NCBI GenBank assembly: GCA_963995525.1
Contig: OZ023206.1
Span: 65,915,304-65,979,303 of the forward strand
DNA: 64,000 nt
Direction of reading: 5' to 3'
Source of the DNA: Escarpia spicata
Lineage: Eukaryota > Annelida > Polychaeta > Sabellida > Siboglinidae
Below the pieces are notes generated by a model. That model was given only the letters and a program-made list of their open reading frames with translations. It searched no databases and was not told the origin of the DNA. The position numbers were made by a program, and so were the translations under genes. Below are positions 1-31,700 of this stretch, piece by piece; position 1 is the first letter of the stretch; every line of letters begins with the position of its first letter.

Positions 1-85
1 GTTAAATCATGAGTAACCATAGTAAGACGTAAGAAAATAGAGACGTATTATACTAAATATAGATGGCTAAATACTACCAACACAT
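1..85. repeat. Interspersed repeat, second copy at 51,149
   Basis: About 80 bp beginning GTTAAATCAT is closely similar to the sequence at 51,149-51,230. The two copies share GTAAGACGTAAGAAA and AGAGACGTA. The family is not recognised. Confidence 0.45.
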
Positions 86-197
86 ATACGCACAAGTACA
101 TCATGTGACAATCCCGCGCAAATACGCCGATTTCCCCTTCCACACAGCAGTTTACACATCTCCAAATCGAACATCAAGTGGAAGTACTCATCAGGTA

Positions 198-19898
<19,701 letters not shown>

Positions 19899-19964
19899 GT
19901 TGTCTTGAAGACTCACCTGAAACACTCACATTGAGCCGGTGTGTTTATTGTCGACGCTCCCTTC

Positions 19965-19973
19965 CTTTATATA
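19965..19973 (-). promoter_or_regulatory. TATA box of the CILP-like gene
   Basis: TATATAAAG reads on the minus strand 67 bp upstream of the ATG at 19898. A start site about 30 bp downstream would leave a short 5' UTR. Confidence 0.55.
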
Positions 19974-20374
19974 CGCCATGGCGACCCTCTTTTAAGGAGG
20001 AGTGGTTTAAATGACACGTGCACACGGTGCATGCGAAGTGACAATTGCATCGTAGAACCTGGCCACAAGAGCTAGCGCATCGTATGACAAGAAACGCCTT
20101 TAGAGAATGGTTAGCTTTTTGTGCTTGTAAAAGATCGTAACCTACGGTTAGTTGAAACTTCGTTCACTGAAAAGCGAAGGTCCGACCCAGGAAGACGATA
20201 AATGGGAAAGTTCTTACAAAATCAACAGTGTTTTGAAAATATGTTATGCTAAGCCAACCAAAGTAGGTAAACGGTCTTCGTTTGTGTCGCTAAACATTTC
20301 CCTGTCATAGCAAAACATAGGTTATGGCTCAGAGGCATAAAATGTCAGATTGTCTGGTGTGAAGACACATACAT

Positions 20375-21385
20375 TTTTATGAGTCTTAATGTCCTATCCA
20401 CAGTCCATTTCCGGCGGACCGTATTGACTGTTTCGTCCATTATTGCAACAGCGCTTGTTAGCAGCATACTTGTCTATTGCAATTCCCTCCTTTATAATAT
20501 CGCTAGCAAGGATATCACAAAACTTCAGCGTGTCCCAAATTGTCTAGTACCACGTTTCAAGTCTTTGCATTGGTTTCCTCTACGATATCGTATACTATTT
20601 AAGATTTGTACCATTACATACCAGGCACTGTCCAATAAGCAACCATCTTATTTGCATTCATTGCTTACTCCTGCAAGAAAACCTATCCAGCTTCGATCAT
20701 CTAGTTCTGACCTACTTTTTGTTCCTAGAATCAACACTAACATTGGAACTAGGGCTTTTTCTGTTGCTGCACCAACTCTTTGGAATATGTTCCCTCTTCG
20801 TGCTAGATCAGTTGAAACTAGTACAAAATTCCGTTGTCATTTTAAAACGCATCTTTACAACCTTGCTTATCCACTATAGCTCCATGGCGCCTTGACCCAT
20901 CTATTGACAACTGGAATATTGCTTATGGATTTTGAGATTGACCAATCCTTTTGTTTTGATGCTCCTCTGAGCTTCGTTTGCAAGGATTTAGGCGCAATAC
21001 ACGTTATCTTATTATTATTATATGTATATGGACTCTGGAGCGTCCAACGCCAGTCCGGGGGTGCTTGGACCAAAACCAGTTCGGCCAAGGTATTGTGATG
21101 TATTGACACCATGATGCAGTGGGTTTGACACCTAGGTGTGTGCTGCTCCATGACTGATGTCCCAGGATCTTAGTTCGAATCACTAACCTGGGACAGTTTC
21201 ATCTGGATGGTGACCTAATATTATACTGGTTTGGGGTGATCCATATACATAAGTATTACATATCTCTTCAACCCCTTTCCACCAACACTTATGAGTACTG
21301 TTTTTGTTCACATGTTGAAAAAACGTGATGTACAATTGTTTTATATTGTTGTAGGAAATAAATTACTTACTTACTTTTTTATTTA
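20375..21385 (+). mobile_element. 5'-truncated LINE 3' end
   Basis: The open frame 20379-20879 encodes the LINE C-terminal domain: LVSSILVYCNSLLYNI, LQRVPNCL, LHWFPLRYRILFKIC, TYQALSNKQPSYL and AFSVAAPTLWN. This is the typical end of CR1/Rex-type ORF2 proteins. A 3' UTR of about 490 bp ends in AATAAATTACTTACTTAC. The tail is the same TTAC type as the nested LINE at 8,700. It lies about 400 bp upstream of the CILP-like promoter and points away from it. Confidence 0.8.
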
Positions 21386-21459
21386 CTTACTAACCAAACA
21401 TAACATTAAAAGAATCCTTTGTTAAATTTACGGACCTTTTGCGAAATGTAAAACACCGC

Positions 21460-22612
21460 TACCATATCAGCGAGGACACTATTTCCGTGACAAACCAGTG
21501 AACCGTAGACACTATTTCCATGACACACTGGTGAACCGATGACACTATTTCCATGACACACCAGTGAACTGAAGACACTATTTCATTGATACACCAGTGA
21601 ACCGAGGACACTATTTCCATGACACACCAGTGAACCGAGGACACTATTTCTGTGACACACCAGTGAATCAAGGATACTATTTTCATGACCCACCAGTGAA
21701 CCGAGGATACAATGTCCATGACACACCAGTGAACCAATGAAACTATTTCCATGACACACTAGTGAACCGAGGACACTATTTCTGTGACACACCAGTAAAC
21801 CGAGGATACATTTTCCACACAAATTTCCATCACAAACCAGTGAACCAAGAACTCTATTTCAATGACAAACCAGTGAACCAATGACACTATTTCCATGATA
21901 CACCAGTGTACCGAGGACACTATTTCTGTGACACACCAGTGAACCGAGGACACTATTTCCGTGACACACCAGTGAATCGAGGTAACTATTTCCATGACAC
22001 ACCAGTGAACCGAGGATACAATTCCCATAACACACCAGTGAACCAATGACATTATTTCCATGACACACTAGCGAACCGAGGACACTATTTCCATGACACA
22101 CCAATGAACCGAGGACACTATTTATGTGACACACCAGTAAACCGAGGATACATTTTCCACACAAATTTCCATCACAAACCAGTGAATCAAGAACTCTATT
22201 TCAATGACAAACCAGTGAACCAATGACACTATTTCCATGATACACCAGTGAAACGAGGACACTATTTCTGTGAAATACCAGTGAACCGAGGACACTATTT
22301 CCGTGACACACCAGTGAATCGAGGTAACTATTTCCATGACACACCAGTGAACCGAGGATACAATTCCCATGACACACCAGTGAACCAAGGACACTATTTC
22401 CATGACACACCAGTGAACAGAGGACACTATTTCCATGACTCACCAGTGAACAGATGACACTATTTCCATGACACACCAGTGAACAGAGGACACTATTTCC
22501 ATGACTCACCAGTGAACCGAGTACACTATTTCCATGTCACACCAGTGAACCGAGAACACTATTTCCGTGACAACAGTGAACCGAGGACACTATTTCCGTG
22601 ACGCACCAATGA
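21460..22612. repeat. 33-bp minisatellite, about 34 copies
   Basis: The unit resembles GACACTATTTCCATGACACA plus 13 more bases and is repeated with point changes. Because 33 is divisible by three, several frames stay open and give an 11-residue repeat (HWCVMEIVSSV-like) on the minus strand. These are not supported as genes. A 342-bp block with an aberrant TTTTCCACACAAATTTCC unit is duplicated (about 21,800 and 22,142). Confidence 0.9.
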
Positions 22613-23159
22613 ATCGATATACACAATCATTGTTAAGGAGCGAAATCGATTTTAAAGAGCAAAACTAGGTTTATGAACTCGAAAGATAGTTAGTGAACCC
22701 GCCACCAGATGTCAGTCATGTGTAAATTGCAATAAATTCTTCGCACAGAGTCCATTTTCTGGTCATAAATAGATGTGTGGTCTTTACTGCGCCGTACTTT
22801 ATTCAGATGAGTCAACATCGTGAGTTATTTCCCGACCCTGCATTCAAAAGTAAGATATATATACGCGCAATTTACATTCCTTCAATCATTGTTCGATTTG
22901 TTTAACTACCTCTTAGTTTAAAAGCAGCTTTGTCTGTTCCCTTACTCGGAATCACCCTATCAATCCAAAGGTGGTGATAGCATGAAAAGGCATTTCGCTG
23001 AATCAGCTGTACTTTGTTCTCCTCCTCTCCAGGTACTGGCGCCTGGGAACAAACCAACGTCAAAGGTACTTGTGTGTAATGACGCCTACCTCTATAATAA
23101 ATATCAATAGTGTTGTTTATACACACATATGTTTATATATACATGTGTGTGTATGTATG

Positions 23160-23197
<38 letters not shown>

Positions 23198-25300
23198 ACA
23201 TAATTACACTGATTCAATTGCTTTGCTCTTTCTTTGTAATTTATTCGGACGGGTGAGTGTGTATTGCATTTTACAAGGCACTACACACAAGTTGATGCTC
23301 TCAGCTCTTCAGTCACAGTTCCGAATGCTTGTAGACGAACATTACGGTCCCCTTTACTGCGACAGTTGACCACGACACAGTAGAGGGGGTACACAGTAGT
23401 GTGTAACTAGGCCAAATCAATCGATCGTGCGCAAACACAGCAACGACATGGTGACTCGATCATCCTTCGCCACATCAGCTAGCTTGTATCTATGTGTTTA
23501 TTTTCAATAAATTAGATATTCAAAGCAACCTGCATGTTTGTTGTGCTTTTAGTGTATATTTATTTACATAAAGAAAATAAAAACATTGACATATTGTAGT
23601 TACTAGTTAATTAGGTATTGGCAGATTTTATGTTGTCTTTAAAATAAATTTACTGGAATGTATATTGATGCTTTTTGTTATTTTTGATAAGTATATGCGT
23701 ATATGTGCATACTTACGTACGTGCGTGCGTGTGTGTGTGCATCTATGTGTGTGTGTGTTTGCGTGTGCATGCATGCATATACATGTGCGTGCATGTATGT
23801 GTTCGTAATGTGTGTACATGTTCTTGTGATTGTGTATGTGTGTCTGTGCGTGTGTGCGTGCGCATGTGTGTGCATGTACGTGGTGTGCGCGCGTGTGTGT
23901 ATGATGCCTACATGTACGACACACGTACTGAAAACAAGTTGTGTTCATCTTTTCTTCAAATTAGGCAGTATGGATTAAAGAACATTGTTTTTTTCTGGCT
24001 TGTTGCGAACATCCGAACTTCAAGAATAAATTGATATTGTTCTATTACTTTTGCGAAACCCTTTTTGATACCTAACTTTATCTGACCGGGTGGGCGGTGA
24101 GTTTTACAACCCGCAAGTAGTTGATGGCCTTAGTTATCCAGCCGCACTTACGGATATTTAGAGACGAACATTATGACCATTGTTACGACAACTGGCCAGG
24201 ACACAATACGGGAGGTACGGGATGGCACGAAGTTAGATCAGGTAAACATCGTGCAACGACAAAGACATTGACCATCCTTAACGTCGATAAATGCGAGTAG
24301 CTTGTCTCTGCCTGTGTATAATTACTAATTGTGAATATCATTGCCTCATATACATATTTGTTGCATCTATAAGAATTAAAGTATTTTATTATACAATGAT
24401 TTGTATAATGTAAAGGTACATTTATAGTTGTATAACAACTGCATAATTCATTCATTTATTAATGTAGAATTATGATTATTACTATTTATTGTTATTATTA
24501 TTTTAATAGCGCTTCCAAATTAGTTACATGTTATGTGTTACTGCGATTCTCGTTTAGCTCTTTAGTTATGTTAATTATTTATCGTTGTAAAGTTACTTTC
24601 AAAATATATCGTCTGTCTATCATCTGTCGTCTGTCCGTCTTTCTGTCCGTCCGTCCGTCCGTCCGTCTGATTTGTTAGGTGTGCATCGATGTTGTCCATC
24701 CTTGTGAGTATCCGCATGGATAAACCTTACAAAGCATATCAAAGACACTGGATTGATGGTGTTGACGTGATTCCTTTCTTGTGTACTGTGTTGATGATAC
24801 TTCTGCACCAAAAATGTTAAGCAACTCGGCCTTGTTCGCCACTTGCTACCAAGACCTCAGCCGTTATGCGATTTGCGCGAAGCGCTTTCCTTGATTTATC
24901 TGCTCTAGCAGCCTTTTAGACTTCTTCTAAACAAAAGATGTATGTCCAACTGGTGCAGGTATGTAGTCCGGAATGCGGTCAATTGCATTCCTTGTTACTG
25001 ACCAGTTTATATTAAGAAGTATCTTCTACGCAACGCAACAATGCCAGGCATATGCAATAAACTTACCATTTCATTAATTAAGTTTTGTATTTATTGAAAA
25101 TAAATAAATTGAAATTAAAACAGGAAACAGGAATTTGACACAAATGTCTTTCATGCTTCATGAAACAAATTGCCATATATTTGAATCGGCAACTATCGTA
25201 TCGGATGTTAACTTTACGGATATTAATCTGATATAGTAACATGTTGACTTGACTCGAAATATGCATCATATCTATCACGCGCAAACTTAGCAACAATTCG
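22613..25300. other. Intergenic, no gene seen
   Basis: It contains (TA)n at about 23,163-23,195, GT-rich sequence at about 23,690-23,910 and (CGTC)n at about 24,640-24,668. A diverged repeat pair lies at about 23,240-23,510 and 24,085-24,330; both halves share GACGAACATTA and a TAGCTTGT block. Short open frames here show no recognisable domain. Confidence 0.55.
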
Positions 25301-25369
25301 GTTATTCACACCAAAGCAACGACACTGAGCTAGTATCAGGACAAATTTACGGGGACAAAAGTTGTTTCA

Positions 25370-26040
25370 ATGTCAAGTCAAACGTTGTAGCTATGTTGGA
25401 AACTAGTTGGATCTGAAAGTTGAATATATGTAATGGTTTGACGCCGTTTCGACGTCAGGTTTCCACGTTCGCCCAATGTCCGGTTTCAGCGTTGCATAAA
25501 CATCTTATTTAGACATTGAATCGAAGTTGGATCGACGTCATGTTTATACGTTGTTTCGACGTTGTAAAGGTGTAGAAAACGGGTTGGATTTGATAGTTGG
25601 TCCAACGTCGGTTTTCCACGTCGTTTCAATCCCAGTGGGCACACAATGTTGGTACGACGTCGATTAGTGGCTGGATATACGTTGCGACGTCGAACGCCAT
25701 AAATACAACGTCGTTACAACGTCTGATCGTCAACGTTGTAAAACCATTGAAATTTGACGTTGGCACAATGTTGATATCAAGTCGACAACCTGACGCCTTT
25801 ACAACGTCTGGTCATCAACAAAATAAGGACGTGGATATGTGACGTCCGTGCAACGTTGTAATCAAGTTGACAGCACAACCAACTCAATTCGTGTCATGAA
25901 ATCAACGTCTTTATAAAGTCTTGCCATCGATGATATATTGACTTGGATGGTGTGACTTTGTCACAACGTTGACATAAAGACGACAAAATAACCCGACGTC
26001 TTTGCAACGTTTGGTTATCAACGAAATAAGGATGAGGAAA
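25370..26040. repeat. AACGTT/GACGTC-rich repeat region
   Basis: Short palindromes AACGTT, GACGTC and AACGTC recur every few tens of bases, with a CCCAGTGGGC motif near 25,631. The pattern resembles degenerate non-autonomous repeat families of marine animals. No terminal repeats were identified. Confidence 0.4.
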
Positions 26041-26109
26041 TGTGACGGATAGCCAGCTGAAATTTTGAAGTAGTCGCTGATCATGATCATGACTGCAAGT
26101 ATACCAACT

Positions 26110-26378
26110 GTAACCGTTCGTCGTAGTATTGTGGCAAACAGCGAACGGGTAATGACTGGTAACTTACGTGGCTCGCTATTTACGTTCGGTAGCTGCGTTT
26201 ATGTATGTGGCTGCCGTTGATCCTGAGCCAGTACATCGGATGTCGGATGTCTTGCGCGGGTGTATCGGAATGGCGCGCTTGATATGGGTGCGGTTGGGGT
26301 TTATTGGTGTGCATTAGTGTGTGCAAGGGGTAATGGGTGGGTGGTGACGAGCAGTGCTGCCATCTGGTGACTACCACA
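26110..26378 (-). repeat. Candidate 3' LTR of Gypsy B
   Basis: On the minus strand TGTGGTAGTCACC begins right after a purine tract at 26379-26391. Only this border is supported. The inner end is a guess, and no partner LTR occurs in the window. Confidence 0.4.
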
Positions 26379-26391
26379 TTCCTCCCTCCTT
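26379..26391 (-). other. Polypurine tract of Gypsy B
   Basis: AAGGAGGGAGGAA on the minus strand lies immediately before TGTGGTAG, the expected PPT-LTR junction of a Ty3/Gypsy element. Confidence 0.5.
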
Positions 26392-27194
26392 ATGACGTTT
26401 GATCGCCAACCATATATCCCACTTTTAAAGCACCCAACTTGAATTCCATTTCAAACTTAATATAATTATGTAAGTAATATTTCTCAAATTAGTTAATCTA
26501 ATAAACCTAGTCAATCTAATAAACCCAATGAAAGTGATAATCGTTAAATAATTATACACCGTGTTATGAACATATTGCCAGTGATTGTTGTGAACAGAGT
26601 TAGTGCAATAAACATTCAAAAACCAAAACTCCTTATAGCATAGTAATGTGGTGGGCAACGAAACGTTGTTGCACTAGTCTTATTTGACCAGGCAGTGCAA
26701 ATGCAGGGTTCTGTCGACAGCATAAGAGGGCTGGTGCCCTGCTGCCGTTTTACACCTTGTAAAACGCCTGCGCGTTGAGGATGGCAACGCGAAGCACTAC
26801 CCAGCTTGGCAGATTGCGCAGTGCCGCAATGTACCGTGCCTGGTGCACCAGCTCATACGGGTGTTCGTGGTTATGACCCCGTGGTGACAACATGGGGGCA
26901 TATGTTTCCTACACCAGCCTGTACAGGTCGAACTGTCGTGCCAGTTTGCGCAATCCTGGCGCGGACACCGACTTATTAGATATTCCGAAAACACTGTTCG
27001 TAAACTGCCGTACCCACTGTCTATAGTCTGCCAGACTACCGGTGAAGCAGTGCACAGTCCAACTCCGTAGCCAAGGCAATATGCTTTTCGAACGGTAGTC
27101 GTTGGCTGGGAAGTGAATTTAGTGGCCACATTCGCCTATCGCAGCGCAGTCGGGACTGCAGATCTTGGCCTGCACCCTGTCCCATGAATCATTA

Positions 27195-27953
27195 TCAAGC
27201 GACTTTGCCAGTCGAGGGTGAACACCATAAGTGGTTTTTTATAACCACCGTCTGATGACTGACGGTGACCCCCTGTATGACCGGTCGCAGCCAGTCGCCT
27301 GGAAAGACGCGGTTATCCACCACTGCGGTGAAGCTGACCGTATTATCATCTCGCCAGAGGGAGAAGGCCGTTTCCCACGCTCGGACAGGTTCAGTAGTGA
27401 AATCAAATGGGACAGCAGTTCTCTCCTGGGTCGCTGTCGCCTGGTGTTTCCTCGCCCTCATCTCCCTAGCCTGTAGTAATTGTAGCTAGCAGTGGGCGTC
27501 CATGGCGGACTCCGTTACAGTGCGAGTTTCACGGAGTGAGGCAGACGGGATTAGCCATTCTCTCAAGGTGTCCTGCTTGTGGGGTGGCATCTCCGTCATC
27601 ATCCTTCCCATGCTGTCCCAATTGAGGAGCGATACTTGGTGATTGGATGGACTCAGCCGGATGTCGACGGCAGCGATAGGTCGGCCAATCATCTCGGCTA
27701 CTTCGGTTAACATGACCCGCATGGCCATGCTAGATCGGGAACCCTGTTTTGGGTACCATCCTCTCTTTCTAAACAGGACAACTAGCTCTTCAAATGTGTG
27801 GATGGGGGTCATAATCCGCGTACTCTCGGGGAAATCGATCATGGAGTATGCCCACCTAGCAAAATGTGGAGCAAACTCTCCATTTTGCCTATCCTCCACA
27901 AAATGCCCGGCTAGATGAGCCCGTAGGAGGTATGGCGCCAAACTGCTGCTCAC
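27195..27953 (-). pseudogene. Extra ORF of Gypsy B downstream of integrase, function unknown
   Basis: One frame runs from 27,953 to 27,195 with a single TAG (27,486-27,488). It encodes about 250 residues including FEELVVLFRKRGWYPKQG, MIGRPIAAVDIRLSP and a Q/R/E-rich helical stretch. It lies between the integrase C-terminus and the polypurine tract, where some Gypsy elements carry an env or other third ORF. No signal peptide or membrane segment is evident. Coding-like remnants continue towards 26,800 in other frames. I do not recognise the protein. Confidence 0.4.
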
Positions 27954-28114
27954 ACAGCCAACAAGCAGTATCCGGATGGAAATGCCAAGGTAAGTGTGTT
28001 ACCTCAACATGCAATTGGTGGTTGCGTTACACGGTGCTCTGTCCCAGCCCATCTTGCACCATGTGACCTCTGTGGGAGGCCCACCCAAGTTGAGGATTGC
28101 CTGTCCTTTCCGTC

Positions 28115-28764
28115 TTATCCATAGGGGGATATATTACGGTCCTCGCATACCCGAAGCTTGTCATGGTGCTTCACGTATTCCCGCTTACGACGAGCGATAC
28201 GGTATAAGAAACGCGACACTGCTTTCGTAATTACAAACGGCCCCTTCCTTATTGGGAGTAATTTCTTACTTTGCCCCGAGATTGTCCCAGGGTTACGGAT
28301 ATACACTAGGTCACCCACATCAAATGTTCTTTCTCGAATTGGGGCTCGGATGTCATAATCTTTCTTCTGACGGTTTTGTGCTATACGTAGGTTATTCCGT
28401 GCTGCTGCGATTACGTCATCTAGGTATACTAGTACTTTGTTCCATGCTAGACCGCGTAGGACAAGATGCGTAACCTTTTGGAACGTGGCAGGTGCATTAC
28501 ATAACCATAGTTCCAACTGTCACGTTCGTCTACCATTATTTGCCAATAGCCGTTGGCCATGTTTAATGTGTGGAACCACAGAGTACCTGTCAAATTATCA
28601 ATACACTCTTCGATCAAGGGCAACGGGAAAGCATCTTCAACAGTTTTCACATTTAGTTGTCGATAATCCACTGTATATCTTACTTCCCCATCTTCTGTCC
28701 TTACGAACACGGGTACAGATGCCCACTCTGATGAAGATGGCTTTATTACTTGTGCATCAAGCAT
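28115..28764 (-). pseudogene. pol: Gypsy B RT remnant fused to integrase C-terminus by deletion
   Basis: The first part has VIKPSSSEWASVPVFVRTED, YTVDYRQLN and YWQIMVDERD. The next RT block is missing and another frame gives LCNAPATFQ and VLVYLDDVI. Right after YLDD the sequence jumps to RTFDVGDLVYIRNPG and a KHHDKLRV ending, the Gypsy integrase C-terminal block. The RT thumb, RNase H and integrase core are therefore deleted. Confidence 0.75.
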
Positions 28765-31700
28765 GTTAGGCAGTGTCTTCTTCTCCTCACTCTGATGAAC
28801 ATGGCTTTATTATTTGGGCATCAAGCATGTTAGTCAGTGTCTTCTCCTCCTCACTCTGATAAAGATGACTTTATTACTTGTGCATCAAGCATGTTAGTCA
28901 GTGTCTTCTCCTCCTCACTCTGATGAAGATGGCTTTATTACTTGGGCATCAAGCATGTTAGTCAGTGTCTTCTCCTCCTCACTCTGATGAAGATGGCTTT
29001 ATTACTTGGGCATCAAGCATGTTAGTCAGTGTCTTCTCCTCCTCACTCTGATGAAGATGGCTTTATTACTTGTGCATCAAACATGTTAGTCAGTGTCTTC
29101 TCCTCCTCACTCTGATGAAGATGGCTTTATTACTTGTGCATCAAGCATGTTAGTCAGTGTCTTCTCCTCCTCACTCTGATAAAGATGACTTTATTACTAG
29201 GGCATCAAGCATGTTAGTCAGTGTCTTCTCCTCCTCACTCTGATGAAGATGGCCTTATTACTTGGGCATCAAGTAATAAAGATGGCTTTATTACATGGGC
29301 ATCAAGATAATCCACTGTATATCTTATTTCCCCATCTTCTGTCCTTACGAACACGGGTACAGATGCCCACTCTGATGAAGATGGCTTTATTACTTGTGCA
29401 TCAAGCATGTTAGTCAGTGTCTTCTTCTCCTCACTCTGATAAAGATGACTTTATTACTAGGGCATCAAGCATGTTAGTCAGTGTCTTCTCCTCCTCACTC
29501 TGATGAAGATGGCTTTATTACTTGTGCATCAAGCATGTTAGTCAGTGTCTTCTCCTCCTCACTCTGATGAAGATGGCTTTATTACTTGTGCATCAAGCAT
29601 GTTAGTCAGTGTCTTCTTCTCCTCACTCTGATGAAGATGACTTTATTACTTGGGCATCAAGCATGTTAGTCAGAGTCTTCTCCTCCTCACTCTGATGAAG
29701 ATGGCTTTATTACTTGTGCATCAAGCATGTTAGTCAGTGTCTTCTCCTCCTCACTCTGATGAAGATGGCTTTATTACTTGTGCATCAAGCATGTTAGTCA
29801 GTGTCTTCTCTTCCTCACTCTGATGAAGATGACTTTATTACTTGTGCATCAAGCATGTTAGTCAGTGTCTTCTCCTCCTCACTCTGATGAAGATGGCTTT
29901 ATTACTTGTGCATCAAGCATGTTAGTCAGTGTCATCTCCTCCTCACAGTGATGAAGATGACTTTATTACTTGGGCATCAAGCATGTTAGTCAGTGTCTTC
30001 TCCTCCTCACTCTGATGAAGATGGCTTTATTACTTGTGCATCAAGCATGTTAGTCAGTGTCTTCTCCTCCTCAATCTGATGAAGATGACTTTATTACTTG
30101 GGCATCAAGCATGTTAGTCAGTGTCTTCTCCTCCTCACTCTGATGAAGATGACTTTATTACTTGGGCATCAAGCATGTTAGTCAGTGTCTTCTCCTCCTC
30201 ACTCTGATGAAGATGGCTTTATTACTTGGGCATCAAGCATGTTAGTCAGTGTCTTCTCCTCCTCACTCTGATGAAGATGACTTTATTACTAGGGCATCAA
30301 GCAGGTTAGTCAGTGTCTTCTCCTCCTCACTCTGATGAAGATGACTTTATTACTTGTGCATCAAGCATGTTAGTCAGTGTCTTCTCCTCCTCACTCTGAT
30401 GAAGATGACTTTATTACTTGGGCATCAAGCATATTAGTCAATGTCTTCTCCTCCTCACTCTGATGAAGATGACTTTATTACTTGTGCATCAATCATGTTA
30501 GTCAGTGTCATCTCCTCCTCACAGTGATGAAGATGACTTTATTACTTGGGCATCAAGCAGGTTAGTCAGTGTCTTCTCCTCCTCACTCTGATGAAGATGA
30601 CTTTATTACTTGTGCATCAAGCATGTTAGTCAGTGTCTTCTCCTCCTCACTCTGATGAAGATGACTTTATTACTTGGGCATCAAGCATGTTAGTCAATGT
30701 CTTCTCCTCCTCACTCTGATGAAGATGACATTATTACTTGTGCATCAAGCATGTTAGTCAGTGTCATCTCCTCCTCACAGTGATGAAGATGACTTTATTA
30801 CTTGTGCATCAAGCATGTTAGTCAGTGTCTTCTCCTCCTCACTCTGATGAAGATGACTTTATTACTTGGGCATCAAGCATGTTAGTCAGTGTCTTCTCCT
30901 CCTCACTCTGATGAAGATGACTTTATTACTTGGGCATCAAGCATGTTAGTCAGTGTCTTCTCCTCCTCACTCTGATGAAGATGGCTTTATTACTTGGGCA
31001 TCAAGCATGTCAGTCAGTGTCTTCTCCTCCTCACTCTGATGAAGATGACTTTATTACTAGGGCATCAAGCAGGTTAGTCAGTGTCTTCTCCTCCTCACTC
31101 TGATGAAGATGACTTTATTACTTGTGCATCAAGCATGTTAGTCAGTGTCTTCTCCTCCTCACTCTGATGTAGATGACTTTATTACTTGGGCATCAAGCAT
31201 GTTAGTCAATGTCTTCTCCTCCTCACTCTGATGAAGATGACTTTATTACTTGTGCATCAAGCATGTTAGTCAGTGTCTTCTCCTCCTCACTCTGATGAAG
31301 ATGGCTTTATTACTTGTGCATCAAGCATGTTAGTCAGTGTCTTCTTCTCCTCACTCTGATGAAGATGACTTTATTACTTGTGCATCAAGCATGTTAGTCA
31401 GTGTCTTCTTCTCCTCACTCTGATGAAGATGACTTTATTACTTGTGCATCAAGCATGTTAGTCAGTGTCTTCTCCTCCTCACTCTGATGAAGATGGCTTT
31501 ATTACTTGTGCATCAAGCATGTTAGTCAGTGTCTTCTCCTCCTCACTCTGATAAAGATGACTTTATTACTAAGGCATCAAGCATGTTAGTCAGTGTCTTC
31601 TCCTCCTCACTCTGATGAAGATGCCCTTATTACTTGGGCATCAAGTAATAAAGATGGCTTTATTACATGGGCATCAAGATAATCCACTGTATATCTTACT

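Noticed and set aside
21459..22509. Minus-strand frames with MEIVSSVHWCV repeats as a repetitive protein
   Set aside because: Openness follows from a 33-bp unit; no start context, signal peptide or flanking coding sequence.
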